NCBI RefSeq assembly: GCF_900618535.1
Contig: NZ_UYJA01000005.1
Location: 372,001 to 436,000, forward strand
From: Pseudomonas bubulae
GTDB taxonomy: Bacteria > Pseudomonadota > Gammaproteobacteria > Pseudomonadales > Pseudomonadaceae
Length of the DNA: 64,000 bases
Direction of reading: 5' to 3'
Positions 9,049 through 17,691 of this stretch are shown piece after piece (position 1 is the first letter of the stretch; every line of letters starts with the position of its first letter). Under the pieces are notes generated by a model. The model was not told the DNA's origin and ran no database searches. It saw only the letters and a list, made by a program, of their open reading frames with translations. Both the position numbers and the translations under genes were made by a program.

Positions 9049-9950
9049 AGATCGCTGTGCTGTCGCGTAACCCGCGTCTGTATTCCACTCGTCGTCTGGT
9101 TGAAGCCGGTACCGAACGAGGCCATGAGATGGTAGTGATCGATACCCTGCGCGCCTATATGAACATAGCCAGTCATAAGCCGCAGATTCACTATCGCGGC
9201 AAGCCGCTGGAAGGCTTTGATGCGGTGATCCCGCGCATTGGCGCGTCAGTCACGTTCTATGGCTGCGCAGTGCTGCGCCAGTTTGAAATGATGGGCGTGT
9301 TTCCGCTCAACGAATCGGTGGCAATTGCTCGCTCGCGGGACAAATTACGTTCGTTGCAGCTGTTGTCCCGGCGTGGCCTGGGTTTGCCGGTAACCGGTTT
9401 TGCCCACTCGCCGGATGACATTCCCGACCTCATCGAAATGGTCAACGGCGCCCCGCTGGTCATCAAGGTGCTGGAAGGCACCCAGGGCATCGGCGTGGTG
9501 CTGTGTGAAACCGCTACCGCCGCCGAGTCGGTGATTGAGGCCTTTATGGGCCTCAAGCAAAACATCATGGTGCAGGAATACATCAAGGAGGCCGGGGGTG
9601 CCGATATTCGCTGCTTCGTGGTCGGTGACAAGGTGATCGCGGCCATGAAACGCCAGGCCAAACCTGGAGAGTTCCGCTCCAACCTTCACCGGGGCGGCAG
9701 CGCCAGCCTGATCAAGATCACCCCCGAAGAGCGCATGACCGCCATTCGTGCGGCCAAGGTCATGGGGCTGAGTGTGGCGGGTGTCGATATCCTGCGCTCC
9801 AACCACGGCCCGCTGGTGCTGGAGGTCAACTCATCGCCAGGCCTGGAAGGCATTGAAACCACCACCGGCAAGGATGTGGCCGGGATTATCATCCAGCACC
9901 TGGAAAAAAACAGCAGCCCGCATATGACCCGGACCAAGGGCAAAGGCTGA
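9045..9950 (+). CDS. rimK: RimK, ribosomal protein S6 glutamate ligase
   Basis: An ATP-grasp ligase of 301 residues (E. coli RimK has 300) that adds glutamates to the C-terminus of ribosomal protein S6. Visible features are the N-terminal MKIAVLSRNPRLYSTRRL, the ATP-grasp segment PLVIKVLEGTQGIGV, the MVQEYIKEAGGADIRC strand and the metal-binding EVNSSPGLEGIE. The start overlaps the rimB stop by 4 bases, so the two are translationally coupled. Confidence 0.96.
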   Translation: MKIAVLSRNPRLYSTRRLVEAGTERGHEMVVIDTLRAYMNIASHKPQIHYRGKPLEGFDAVIPRIGASVTFYGCAVLRQFEMMGVFPLNESVAIARSRDKLRSLQLLSRRGLGLPVTGFAHSPDDIPDLIEMVNGAPLVIKVLEGTQGIGVVLCETATAAESVIEAFMGLKQNIMVQEYIKEAGGADIRCFVVGDKVIAAMKRQAKPGEFRSNLHRGGSASLIKITPEERMTAIRAAKVMGLSVAGVDILRSNHGPLVLEVNSSPGLEGIETTTGKDVAGIIIQHLEKNSSPHMTRTKGKG

Positions 9951-9982
9951 CAGCGCATCAACCCTTGGGTGAGCAGACTTGT

Positions 9983-10010
9983 TGTGGGAGCGGGCAAGCC
10001 CGCTCCCACA
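9983..10010. repeat. Single REP palindrome (compact, 13-bp stem)
   Basis: TGTGGGAGCGGGC, AA, GCCCGCTCCCACA is a perfect 28-base palindrome of the local REP family without the usual spacer. It lies between the convergent rimK and envZ stops and could stop or protect both transcripts. Confidence 0.85.
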
Positions 10011-10019
10011 GGGTCAAAG

Positions 10020-11333
10020 CTATACCGCCCCTCTTGGCAACATAAGCCCCAGCGGCAAACGTACACGGGCTTCAAGCCCTCCGCCGCTGCGGTTACGCAG
10101 CTCGACATTGCCACCATGCATGGAGGCAATCCGCTTGACGATCGCCAGCCCCAGCCCCGTACCTTTACCGCCACGGGCACGGTCACCGCGGATAAACGGG
10201 TTGAAGATATCTTCCAGCTCCGCAGGATCAATCCCTGCCCCCCGGTCCATCACACTCAGCACCACATACGGCGCGCTGACATCACCCGATACGTAAGCCG
10301 CAACCTCCACGTCTTCGCCAGCATGGTGCAAGGCATTGCCGATCAGGTTGTTGAGCAAACGCTTCATCGATACCCGACGTAGCGCAAACGGCTGAATCGG
10401 CTGCAGACGCAGGCGCACCTGCTCTCCGTTCTGGTTATAGGGTGCCACCACTTCACGGATCAATTCACACAGATCAACCTCTTCAACCGGCTCGTCACGG
10501 CCGTCACGGATAAAGGCCAGGAACTGGTCGAGAATCGCGTCCATGTCCTCAATATCACGCACCATGTCGTCGGTCAGGTCGTTGTGGTTGCCCATCAGCT
10601 CCAGAGACAGACGCAAGCGGGTCAGCGGGGTGCGCAGGTCATGGGACACGCCTGCAAGCATCAGTTCTCGCTCGCGGCCCGCCTGTTCGACGTCTTCAGC
10701 CATCTGATTGAAGGCGCTATACACCTCCGTCATTTCGCTGGGCGTGTCGCCGACAGGCAAGCGCACGCTGCGCCCCTGCCCCAACTGGCGAGCTGCATAC
10801 ACCAGACGCTTGAGGGGCTGATTAAGCTGGCTGACGAAAATCCACGCCGAAGCAGTGGACAACAAGCCGATGGCTAAAAACCAACCCAGTACATTCCAGA
10901 TTTTTTGCCCACGCAGAGGATGCGGATATAAAGGCACTTTCAACCAGCCATCCCCCAGGCTCGGGGCACGCACCCACAGCGCAGGGGATGTGTGCATACG
11001 CAAGCGCACCTCTGTATCGGGGCCAAGCTCGGCCTGCATCTGACGCTGATAAATCTCGCTGTAAGGCCAGTGCTGTTCACCCTCGGGTACACCTCCGCCC
11101 ACGACGCGAACCAAATCAACGGCATCGATGATCTTGTTGCGGTTTTCCTCATCGGCGGCCCAATAGGCACGCAGGGTCAGCGCCACGCCGTGGCTGTACT
11201 GGCGGTCAACCAGCACGTCCTCGTTCATAAGCAGATAAACCAGCGTCAGGGCCTTGGAAAACAGCACAACAATCAGGACAAGCCAGAGTGTGCGCGAGAA
11301 GAAACTTTGGGGGAACCAGACAGGGGTTTTCAT
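10020..11333 (-). CDS. envZ: EnvZ-type sensor histidine kinase
   Basis: A 437-residue inner-membrane kinase paired with OmpR. There is a membrane segment at about 15-36, a periplasmic domain of about 110 residues, a second membrane segment at about 147-167, a HAMP linker, the phospho-accepting H231 in AGVSHDLRTPLTRLR, and an ATPase domain with NLIGNALHHA, DRGAGID and GTGLGLAIVKRI. It lies downstream of ompR on the same strand with a REP-like unit between. The signal sensed cannot be read from sequence. Confidence 0.93.
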   Translation of the reverse strand: MKTPVWFPQSFFSRTLWLVLIVVLFSKALTLVYLLMNEDVLVDRQYSHGVALTLRAYWAADEENRNKIIDAVDLVRVVGGGVPEGEQHWPYSEIYQRQMQAELGPDTEVRLRMHTSPALWVRAPSLGDGWLKVPLYPHPLRGQKIWNVLGWFLAIGLLSTASAWIFVSQLNQPLKRLVYAARQLGQGRSVRLPVGDTPSEMTEVYSAFNQMAEDVEQAGRERELMLAGVSHDLRTPLTRLRLSLELMGNHNDLTDDMVRDIEDMDAILDQFLAFIRDGRDEPVEEVDLCELIREVVAPYNQNGEQVRLRLQPIQPFALRRVSMKRLLNNLIGNALHHAGEDVEVAAYVSGDVSAPYVVLSVMDRGAGIDPAELEDIFNPFIRGDRARGGKGTGLGLAIVKRIASMHGGNVELRNRSGGGLEARVRLPLGLMLPRGAV

Positions 11334-11352
11334 AGACAGCCGCTTTTATACT

Positions 11353-11439
11353 TTGCAGGAGCGAGCCCCGAGGCCCGAAAAAAAGATAAATCGCGAGCCA
11401 CACGGTACCAGACAGCACCAGTGCGACTCGCTCCTACAA
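11353..11439. repeat. REP-like inverted repeat, divergent variant, between ompR and envZ
   Basis: TTGCAGGAGCGAG and CTCGCTCCTACAA face each other around a spacer. This is a variant (GAGCGAG instead of GAGCGGG) of the main REP family and lies inside the ompR-envZ operon, where it could uncouple expression of the second gene. Confidence 0.75.
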
Positions 11440-11447
11440 ATGATCTG

Positions 11448-12188
11448 TCATTTGGTTGCGTTGCCATCCGGCACGAACACATAACCCACGCCCCAGACGG
11501 TCTGGATATAGCGGGGCTTGGACGGATCCGGCTCGATCATGCGGCGCAAACGGGAAATCTGGACATCGATTGAACGCTCCAGCGCATCCCACTCACGACC
11601 ACGGGCCAGGTTCATCAGCTTGTCGCGGGTCAATGGCTCGCGGGCATGCATGACCAGGGCTTTAAGTACCGCAAACTCACCCGTGGTGAGCATGTGAACT
11701 TCGTCGCCACGTTTGAGTTCGCGGGTTGCCAGGGACAACTCGTAATCACCGAATGTCACGCTTTCGTCTTCGCTACCCGGCGCACCCGGCACCGGCGGCG
11801 CCTGACGACGCAATACCGCACGCACACGGGCCATCAGCTCATCGGGGTTGAAAGGCTTGGCCAGATAATCGTCGGCACCCAGTTCCAGGCCCTTGATACG
11901 GCTAAGTTCATCACCTTTGGCTGTCAGCATGATGATCGGCACGCGATTGCCCGCTGCACGCAAACGGCGACAGGCTGACAGGCCGTCTTCGCCGGGCAGC
12001 ATCAGATCCAGCACCACAAGGTGGTACATTTCGCGGGCCAGCCGACGATCCATGTCCGCTGCATTGGTCACGGAAGTGGCGCGATAACCCTTGCTGGAAA
12101 AGAAACGTACCAGCAAGTTGCTCAGCCCAGGATCATCATCAACGATAAGGATTTTTTCGCCTTCAGACGTTTGTGCAGTGCTGCTCAT
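11448..12188 (-). CDS. ompR: OmpR response regulator
   Basis: A 246-residue two-component regulator. The receiver domain has the acidic cluster D17-D19, phospho-acceptor D61 in VVLDLMLPGEDG and the LTAKG lysine; the C-terminal winged helix contains REPLTRDKLMNLARGREWDALERSIDVQISRLRRMIE. In pseudomonads OmpR/EnvZ controls envelope functions. It is the first gene of an operon with envZ. The ATG at 12188 is preceded by AGGA. Confidence 0.95.
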   Translation of the reverse strand: MSSTAQTSEGEKILIVDDDPGLSNLLVRFFSSKGYRATSVTNAADMDRRLAREMYHLVVLDLMLPGEDGLSACRRLRAAGNRVPIIMLTAKGDELSRIKGLELGADDYLAKPFNPDELMARVRAVLRRQAPPVPGAPGSEDESVTFGDYELSLATRELKRGDEVHMLTTGEFAVLKALVMHAREPLTRDKLMNLARGREWDALERSIDVQISRLRRMIEPDPSKPRYIQTVWGVGYVFVPDGNATK

Positions 12189-12547
12189 TAGGATGCTCCT
12201 GTGATCTCGGCGCGCATTATGGCTCAGCCGCTGCGATACGCATTGTGTGCATTGTTAGCAGATTTTTCTTCCTTAAACATTAGACCAGGTAATGAGACCA
12301 CCGCGCGCAATCCCCTGAATCCGGGAACGCTGGTTATAATGCGCGGCCTTTTGTGTCGGGCAATCTCGAACTTTCAATGGTTGTGCCAGTATTTATTTTT
12401 TCAACATCTGGCGTAATCAGCTGACTTCACGGGTCAACAGGCTGCCCTTTTGGCCCAGGCAGCGGCCCCTTCCGGGCTGCTCAACCAGCCTCGCAAGCCT
12501 TCAAGCCCGGGCCTGCGAGCCTGCATCACATTTTGTCAGGTGGTTTT
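12189..12547. other. Intergenic region between divergent ompR and tex
   Basis: No gene found. A TATAAT box at 12335-12340 reads towards tex without a clear -35 partner. The roughly 200-base leader that would follow is GC-rich and contains an imperfect hairpin at about 12460-12480 (GCAG...CCC...GGG...CTGC). The function of the leader is unknown. Confidence 0.5.
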
Positions 12548-14869
12548 ATGGACAGCATCAACAGCCGCATCGCCGAAGAACTCGGCGTGCGCCCGCAGCA
12601 GGTCGAAGCGGCCGTCGCTCTTCTGGATGAGGGCTCCACCGTACCCTTCATCTCTCGGTATCGTAAGGAAGTGACCGGCAGCCTGGATGACACCCAGTTG
12701 CGTCACCTCGAAGAGCGCCTGCGCTACCTGCGCGAACTCGACGAGCGGCGCGTCAGCATCCTCGCCAGCATCGAAGAACAAGGCAAGTTGACCCCCGAAC
12801 TGGCCCGCGACATCAAACTCGCCGACACCAAGACCCGCCTTGAAGACTTGTACCTGCCGTACAAGCAAAAGCGCCGCACCAAGGGCCAGATCGCCCTGGA
12901 AGCTGGCCTCGGCGAGCTGGCAGACGGCCTGTTCAACGACCCGACACTCACGCCAGATGCCGAAGCTGCCCGTTTTGTCGACACTGAAAAAGGTGTGGCT
13001 GACGTCAAGGCAGCCCTTGATGGCGCCAAGTACATCCTCATGGAGCGCTTCGCCGAAGACGCCAGCCTGCTGGACAAGCTGCGCAGCTTCCTCAAACAGG
13101 AAGCCATCCTCAGCGCCCGCGTAATTGCCGGCAAGGAAGAGGAAGGCGCCAAGTTCCGCGATTACTTCGAGCACGATGAACCGCTCAAAAGCATGCCATC
13201 GCACCGCGCACTGGCGATTTTCCGCGGTCGCAACGAAGGCATTCTGAGCTCGTCGCTCAAAGTCGGTGAAGAATTGCCCGGCACGATGCACCCCGGCGAA
13301 ATGATGATTGCCCAGCGCTTCGGTCTGGAAAATCAAAACCGCCCGGCTGATAAATGGTTGAGCGAAGTGGTGCGCTGGACCTGGAAGGTCAAGCTCTACA
13401 CCCACCTCGAAACCGACCTGCTGGGTGAATTGCGCGACGCCGCTGAAACCGAAGCCATCAATGTATTCGCCCACAACCTGCACGACCTGCTGCTGGCCGC
13501 GCCGGCTGGCCCGCGCGCCACCCTGGGCCTGGACCCGGGCCTGCGCACCGGTTGCAAGATTGCCGTGGTCGATGCCACCGGCAAGCTGCTGGAGTACGCC
13601 ACCGTGTACCCGCACGTGCCGCACAACAAGTGGGACCAGACCATTTCGGTCATGGCCGCCCTGTGTGCCAAGCATTCGGTCGATCTGATTGCCATTGGCA
13701 ACGGCACTGCCAGCCGCGAAAGCGACAAGCTGGTCATCGATCTGATGAAAAAATACCCGGCCCTGAAAGTCACCAAAGTGATGGTGTCCGAGGCCGGTGC
13801 TTCGGTGTACTCGGCATCGGAACTGGCAGCCAAGGAATTCCCGGATCTGGACGTTTCGATCCGTGGCGCCGTATCGATCGCCCGCCGCCTGCAAGACCCG
13901 CTGGCCGAACTGGTGAAAATCGACCCTAAATCCATCGGTGTCGGCCAGTACCAGCACGACGTGTCCCAGCTCAAGCTGGCACGCGGCCTGGACGCTGTGG
14001 TTGAAGACTGCGTGAACGCCGTGGGCGTGGACGTGAACACGGCTTCGGTAGCACTGCTCGCGCGAATTTCGGGCCTCAATGCCACACTGGCGCAAAATAT
14101 CGTGGCTCACCGCGACGAAAACGGTGCATTCAAAACCCGTGCAGCGCTGAAAAAAGTCAGCCGTCTGGGCGAAAAAACCTTCGAGCAGGCGGCAGGTTTC
14201 TTGCGCGTGATGAATGGCGACAATCCGCTGGACAGCTCGGCGGTTCACCCCGAAGCCTACCCGCTGGTCAAACGCATCGCTACGGACACCGAGCGGGACA
14301 TCCGCTCGCTGATCGGCGACGCCGGGTTCCTCAAGCGTCTTGATCCGAAGAAATTCACCGACGAGACCTTCGGCCTGCCGACGGTGACCGATATTCTCCA
14401 GGAGCTGGAGAAACCAGGCCGCGACCCGCGCCCGGAGTTCAAGACCGCCGAGTTTCAGGAAGGTGTCGAAGACCTCAAAGACCTGCAACTGGGAATGATC
14501 CTGGAAGGCGTGGTGACCAACGTGACCAACTTCGGGGCTTTCGTCGATATCGGCGTGCACCAGGACGGTCTGGTGCATATCTCGGCCTTGTCCGAGAAAT
14601 TCATCAAGGACCCGCGCGAAGCCGTGAAAGCCGGTGATGTGGTGAAGGTCAAGGTCATGGAAGTCGACATCCCGCGCAAACGCGTAGGCCTGTCGATGCG
14701 CATGAGCGACACCCCGGGCGAGAAAATCGACGGTGCTCGCGGCGCACGTCCGGGCTCGGCCCCGCGCCAGCAAAGCTCGGCACCGCGCAAGGAGAGCGTT
14801 GCCGCCGCACCGACCAATAACGCCATGGCCTCGTTGTTCGCCAACGCCAAACAGTTGAAGAAACGCTGA
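12548..14869 (+). CDS. tex: Tex, transcription accessory / S1 RNA-binding protein
   Basis: A 773-residue cytoplasmic nucleic-acid-binding protein, the expected length for Tex. Features in order are the N-terminal helical region (EELGVRPQQVEAAVALLDEG, STVPFISRYRKE), the YqgF/RNase H-like domain (LGLDPGLRTGCK), helix-hairpin-helix segments (ASVALLARISGLNATLAQNIV) and a C-terminal S1 domain at about 645-715 (GMILEGVVTNVTNFGAFVDIG). The frame is open to 12533, but MDSINSRIAEEL at 12548 is the usual start, with AGGTGG upstream. The stop overlaps the next gene (TGATG). Confidence 0.96.
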   Translation: MDSINSRIAEELGVRPQQVEAAVALLDEGSTVPFISRYRKEVTGSLDDTQLRHLEERLRYLRELDERRVSILASIEEQGKLTPELARDIKLADTKTRLEDLYLPYKQKRRTKGQIALEAGLGELADGLFNDPTLTPDAEAARFVDTEKGVADVKAALDGAKYILMERFAEDASLLDKLRSFLKQEAILSARVIAGKEEEGAKFRDYFEHDEPLKSMPSHRALAIFRGRNEGILSSSLKVGEELPGTMHPGEMMIAQRFGLENQNRPADKWLSEVVRWTWKVKLYTHLETDLLGELRDAAETEAINVFAHNLHDLLLAAPAGPRATLGLDPGLRTGCKIAVVDATGKLLEYATVYPHVPHNKWDQTISVMAALCAKHSVDLIAIGNGTASRESDKLVIDLMKKYPALKVTKVMVSEAGASVYSASELAAKEFPDLDVSIRGAVSIARRLQDPLAELVKIDPKSIGVGQYQHDVSQLKLARGLDAVVEDCVNAVGVDVNTASVALLARISGLNATLAQNIVAHRDENGAFKTRAALKKVSRLGEKTFEQAAGFLRVMNGDNPLDSSAVHPEAYPLVKRIATDTERDIRSLIGDAGFLKRLDPKKFTDETFGLPTVTDILQELEKPGRDPRPEFKTAEFQEGVEDLKDLQLGMILEGVVTNVTNFGAFVDIGVHQDGLVHISALSEKFIKDPREAVKAGDVVKVKVMEVDIPRKRVGLSMRMSDTPGEKIDGARGARPGSAPRQQSSAPRKESVAAAPTNNAMASLFANAKQLKKR

Positions 14870-15252
14870 TGGCCCTCCCGGACGGCCTGACCCAGAGCGC
14901 CTTCAGCCAGTTGCTCGGCTGCCGCGTGCAATCGCTGGAAGACGGTGTGGCGCATGTTGCGCTGAGCCTGGAGCCGCAATTGCGCAACCGCGCCGGCAAG
15001 CTGCACGGTGGTGTGTTGTTCAGCCTGGTGGACATCAGCATGGGCCTGGCCTGTTCCAGCACCCATGGCTTCGATCAGCAGAGCGCGACCATTGAGTGCA
15101 AAATCAACTACATTCGCGCGGTGGCTGAAGGCGAAGTGCTATGTATCGCCAAGGTCATCCACCCCGGGCGACGCACGCTGGTCGTCGAAGCGGATGTTAT
15201 GCAGGGCGACAAGCTGGTCGCAAAAGCACAAGGCACGTTCGCTGTCCTGTAG
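14869..15252 (+). CDS. PaaI-family hotdog thioesterase
   Basis: A 127-residue hotdog-fold protein of the PaaI/YdiI type that would hydrolyse an acyl-CoA thioester. The core motif is LRNRAGKLHGGVLFSLVDISMGLA, where HGG followed by an acidic residue forms the active site, then ATIECKINYIRAVAEGE and GRRTLVVEADV. The substrate cannot be told. Its ATG shares a base with the tex stop, so it is translationally coupled to tex, and an inverted repeat follows. Confidence 0.85.
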   Translation: MALPDGLTQSAFSQLLGCRVQSLEDGVAHVALSLEPQLRNRAGKLHGGVLFSLVDISMGLACSSTHGFDQQSATIECKINYIRAVAEGEVLCIAKVIHPGRRTLVVEADVMQGDKLVAKAQGTFAVL

Positions 15253-15275
15253 CGGCCAACGGCTGATTTGAGTTA

Positions 15276-15305
15276 ATTTCGGCACTGCCAATGCAGTGCC
15301 GAAAT
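15276..15305. terminator. Inverted repeat after the tex-thioesterase operon
   Basis: ATTTCGGCACTG, a 6-base loop, CAGTGCCGAAAT: a perfect 12-bp stem 24 bases after the thioesterase stop. No T run follows on the plus strand, so it could be a factor-independent stop of low strength or a 3' stabiliser. Confidence 0.55.
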
Positions 15306-15450
15306 GCGCTTGGAGCGCCGCGGCGCCGAATCAGGGACGGAACTGAGCGATGCCAACAAAACCAGGCGACCACGCCAGTTTCAACTTCACCCTTGTAGAC
15401 CGTCCTGACCACCCCCATATTGGGGCGACTGACGCGTGAAGGAATCCAAC

Positions 15451-17034
15451 TTGAGCCAACTTCTCAACCGCCGCCTGGCTCTGCTCAGCGAGCGCGCCAA
15501 CCTCTCTCTTCTGGAGCAGTGCCTGCACGGCATCGAGCGCGAATGCCTGCGCGTCACGGCCGATGCTCGCCTGGCGCAAACCCCGCACCCGGAAGAACTG
15601 GGCTCGGCCCTGACCAACGATCAAATCACCACCGACTATTCCGAGTCGCTGCTGGAGTTCATCACCCCGGCCCTGCCTGATCCGGCGCAGACGCTGGCCA
15701 GCCTCGACAAGATCCACCGCTTTGCCTACAGCAAGCTCGGTAACGAGTTCCTGTGGAGCCCTTCGATGCCGTGCCCGTTGCCGGCCGAAGAAGATATTCC
15801 GATTGCCTACTACGGCACGTCCAATATCGGACAGCTCAAGTACGTTTACCGCAAGGGCCTGGCCCTGCGCTACGGCAAGACCATGCAGTGCATTGCCGGC
15901 ATCCACTACAACTTCTCCCTGCCAGAGGCCCTGTGGCCAGTGCTGATGCAGGCAGAGGGTTTTGTCGGAACCGAGCGCGATTATAAGTCCGACGCCTATA
16001 TCGCCCTGATTCGTAACTTCCGTCGCTACAGCTGGCTGCTGATGTACCTGTTCGGTGCTTCGCCTGCGCTGGATGCGGGCTTTTTGCGCGGTCGTTCGCA
16101 CCAGTTGGAGCAACTGGACGCCGACACGCTCTACCTGCCCTATGCCACCAGCCTGCGCATGAGCGACCTGGGCTATCAGAGCAACGCCCAGGCAGGCCTG
16201 ACGCCGTGCTACAACAACCTCGACAGCTACACCGACAGCCTGCGCAAGGCAGTGGCCACACCTTATCCGCCGTATGTAGAAATCGGTACGCACAAGGATG
16301 GCGAGTGGGTGCAGTTGAACACCAACATCCTGCAGATCGAAAACGAGTACTACTCCAACATTCGCCCCAAGCGCGTGACCTACACCGGCGAGCGGCCGAT
16401 CCAGGCCCTGGTGTCCCGTGGCGTGCAGTACGTGGAAGTGCGCCTGCTGGATATCAACCCGTTTCTGCCGGTGGGCATCGATTTGCCTGAAGCGCGTTTT
16501 CTGGACGCCTTCCTGCTGTATTGCGCGCTACAAGACAGCCCGCAGTTCGACAGCGCAGGCTGTGGCAGCTGCTCTTCCAACTTCCTCAGCGTAGTCAAGG
16601 AAGGTCGCCGTCCGGGCCTGCAATTGCAGCGTGATGGCGCAGCCGTTGATATGAAGGAATGGGCTACCGAGCTGCTGGAAAAAATCGCGCCGCTGGCCGC
16701 CTTGCTCGACCAGAGCCAGGGTGGCGATAACCACAGCAAGGCAGTCGACGAACAGCTGGCGAAGATCAAGGACGTGTCGCTGACGCCGTCTGCCAAAGTG
16801 CTGGCCAGCATGGCCGAGCACAAGGAGAGCTTCGCTCAGTTCTCGATGCGCCAGAGCCTGGCCCATGCCGAGTTCTTCCGCAGTGAACCGTTGAGTGCTG
16901 AAGATCAGGCTGCGTTTGAAGAGAAAGCGCGCAAGTCACTGCTCGAGCAGGCCGAGACCGAACAAACGGAAGAAGGCGACTTCGACCTGTTTGTGGCTTC
17001 GTACCAGGCGAGTATTTTGGCGATCAGTAACTAG
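15451..17034 (+). CDS. gshA: Glutamate-cysteine ligase
   Basis: Catalyses the first step of glutathione synthesis, joining glutamate and cysteine with ATP. The 527-residue protein has LEQCLHGIERECLRV and TNDQITTDYSESLLEFITP near the N-terminus and the metal/substrate segment YVEIGTHKDGEWVQLNTNILQIENEYY in the middle. I choose the TTG at 15451 (SQLLNRRLALL): it has AAGGA exactly 7 bases upstream and gives the length known for P. aeruginosa GshA. An in-frame GTG 5 codons earlier lies within that ribosome-binding site. Confidence 0.95.
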   Translation: MSQLLNRRLALLSERANLSLLEQCLHGIERECLRVTADARLAQTPHPEELGSALTNDQITTDYSESLLEFITPALPDPAQTLASLDKIHRFAYSKLGNEFLWSPSMPCPLPAEEDIPIAYYGTSNIGQLKYVYRKGLALRYGKTMQCIAGIHYNFSLPEALWPVLMQAEGFVGTERDYKSDAYIALIRNFRRYSWLLMYLFGASPALDAGFLRGRSHQLEQLDADTLYLPYATSLRMSDLGYQSNAQAGLTPCYNNLDSYTDSLRKAVATPYPPYVEIGTHKDGEWVQLNTNILQIENEYYSNIRPKRVTYTGERPIQALVSRGVQYVEVRLLDINPFLPVGIDLPEARFLDAFLLYCALQDSPQFDSAGCGSCSSNFLSVVKEGRRPGLQLQRDGAAVDMKEWATELLEKIAPLAALLDQSQGGDNHSKAVDEQLAKIKDVSLTPSAKVLASMAEHKESFAQFSMRQSLAHAEFFRSEPLSAEDQAAFEEKARKSLLEQAETEQTEEGDFDLFVASYQASILAISN

Positions 17035-17046
17035 GCAGATCAAAAG

Positions 17047-17082
17047 CCCCTCACCCTAGCCCTCTCCCGGAGGGAGAGGGGA
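17047..17082. repeat. CCCTCACCCT/CCCTCTCCC repeat, copy 1
   Basis: A hairpin built from CCCTCTCCC, GGA, GGGAGAGGG preceded by CCCCTCACCCTAG. Related units occur at 36392-36500 and at 55748-55782. It begins 13 bases after the gshA stop and may end that transcript. Confidence 0.75.
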
Positions 17083-17242
17083 CAGACCGGTGGTGTTCGT
17101 GCGAGCGCGGGCGGTCAGTTCCTACGCCCACTGAGGCAAGGGACGGCTTACGGGTTTTACAGCAAAGCGTACTGTGCACCGTCACTGAAAAAACAGTGAC
17201 CGGGCCTGGAAACCCGGGTAACAATATTCGCCTTAATGCCAT
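17051..17242 (-). other. Possible small ORF of 63 codons in the gshA-DUF6124 gap
   Basis: The minus strand is open from ATG 17242 (ALRRILLPGFPGPVTV) to 17051, with AGGG 4 bases before the ATG. Its last residues (SPSGRGLG) are encoded by the CCCTCTCCC repeat. Codon use is not clearly protein-like, and two hairpins (17181-17200, GTCACTG/CAGTGAC, and about 17200-17218, CCGGG/CCCGG) lie inside it, so it could equally be part of a non-coding repeat. I do not recognise the product. Confidence 0.25.
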
Positions 17243-17264
17243 CAATCCCTGTTTTTATGTGCTA

Positions 17265-17368
17265 TGGCGGCTGTACGCGGGAGGTCTTCGGACCTGCCGG
17301 GTTCCTATTGTCCCGGTTTCCAGCCTGCGTACAGCTGCCACCTTCGCCTGGAAACGAAAGTGACAGCT
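17265..17368 (+). ncRNA. Structured leader of the DUF6124 gene: three-way junction with a competing hairpin
   Basis: Outer stem P1 pairs 17265-17278 (TGGCGGCTGTACGC) with 17327-17340 (GCGTACAGCTGCCA), 14 bp with one G-T pair. Inside are P2, AGGTC-TTCG-GACCT at 17282-17295, a perfect stem closed by a TTCG tetraloop, and P3, CCGGG/CCCGG at 17297-17316. A second hairpin, 17333-17368 (AGCTG, CAC, TTCG paired with CGAA, GTG, CAGCT, two C/A mismatches), uses the 3' strand of P1 and cannot form at the same time. The gene's AGGAG lies 13 bases after it. No named RNA class comes to mind. Confidence 0.6.
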
Positions 17369-17393
17369 CTTAATTACTTTAGGAGCGCGCTAA

Positions 17394-17657
17394 ATGGCTG
17401 ATCATCCCCCAATCAAAACTCTCGGCACTGTCACCTTCGGCCCCTGCGGCCAAGACAACCACGAGCTGTTCCGCGTCAACCCCGACATACCGCTGCGCCA
17501 GGCGCTGGAGCAGGTGTCGGCGTTGCTTTATTGCGCAAAAAAACTGGCGCTGGATGCCGCGCTGGACAAGAACTGCGAGCGCCATGCCTGGGCTTCACAT
17601 TACTTGTGCGACATGGGCAAGGCGGTAATAGATGATGTGTGTTTGCGGGAGTTTTGA
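17394..17657 (+). CDS. DUF6124 (formerly DUF3077) family protein
   Basis: An 87-residue protein matching a small family widespread in pseudomonads, often in several copies per genome: LFRVNPDIPLRQALEQVSALLYCAKKLALDAAL is the family core. No enzyme motif, signal peptide or membrane segment is present. The function is unknown. AGGAG lies 8 bases before the ATG. The long structured leader at 17265-17368 and the flanking inverted repeat at 17692-17838 make its setting more interesting than the protein itself. Confidence 0.8.
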   Translation: MADHPPIKTLGTVTFGPCGQDNHELFRVNPDIPLRQALEQVSALLYCAKKLALDAALDKNCERHAWASHYLCDMGKAVIDDVCLREF

Positions 17658-17691
17658 CGGGGCTTGTTGAGCACCGCAGTTGCAGTTATCC

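Noticed and set aside
12331..12340. Extended -10 promoter for tex
   Set aside because: TATAAT is present, but the TG dinucleotide is not at the right distance and no -35 is visible, so I only note it in the intergenic entry.
12536..14773. A 745-codon open frame antisense to tex
   Set aside because: It mirrors the tex codons; GC-rich third positions keep the complementary frame open. The product has no recognisable domain, while tex is complete and conserved.
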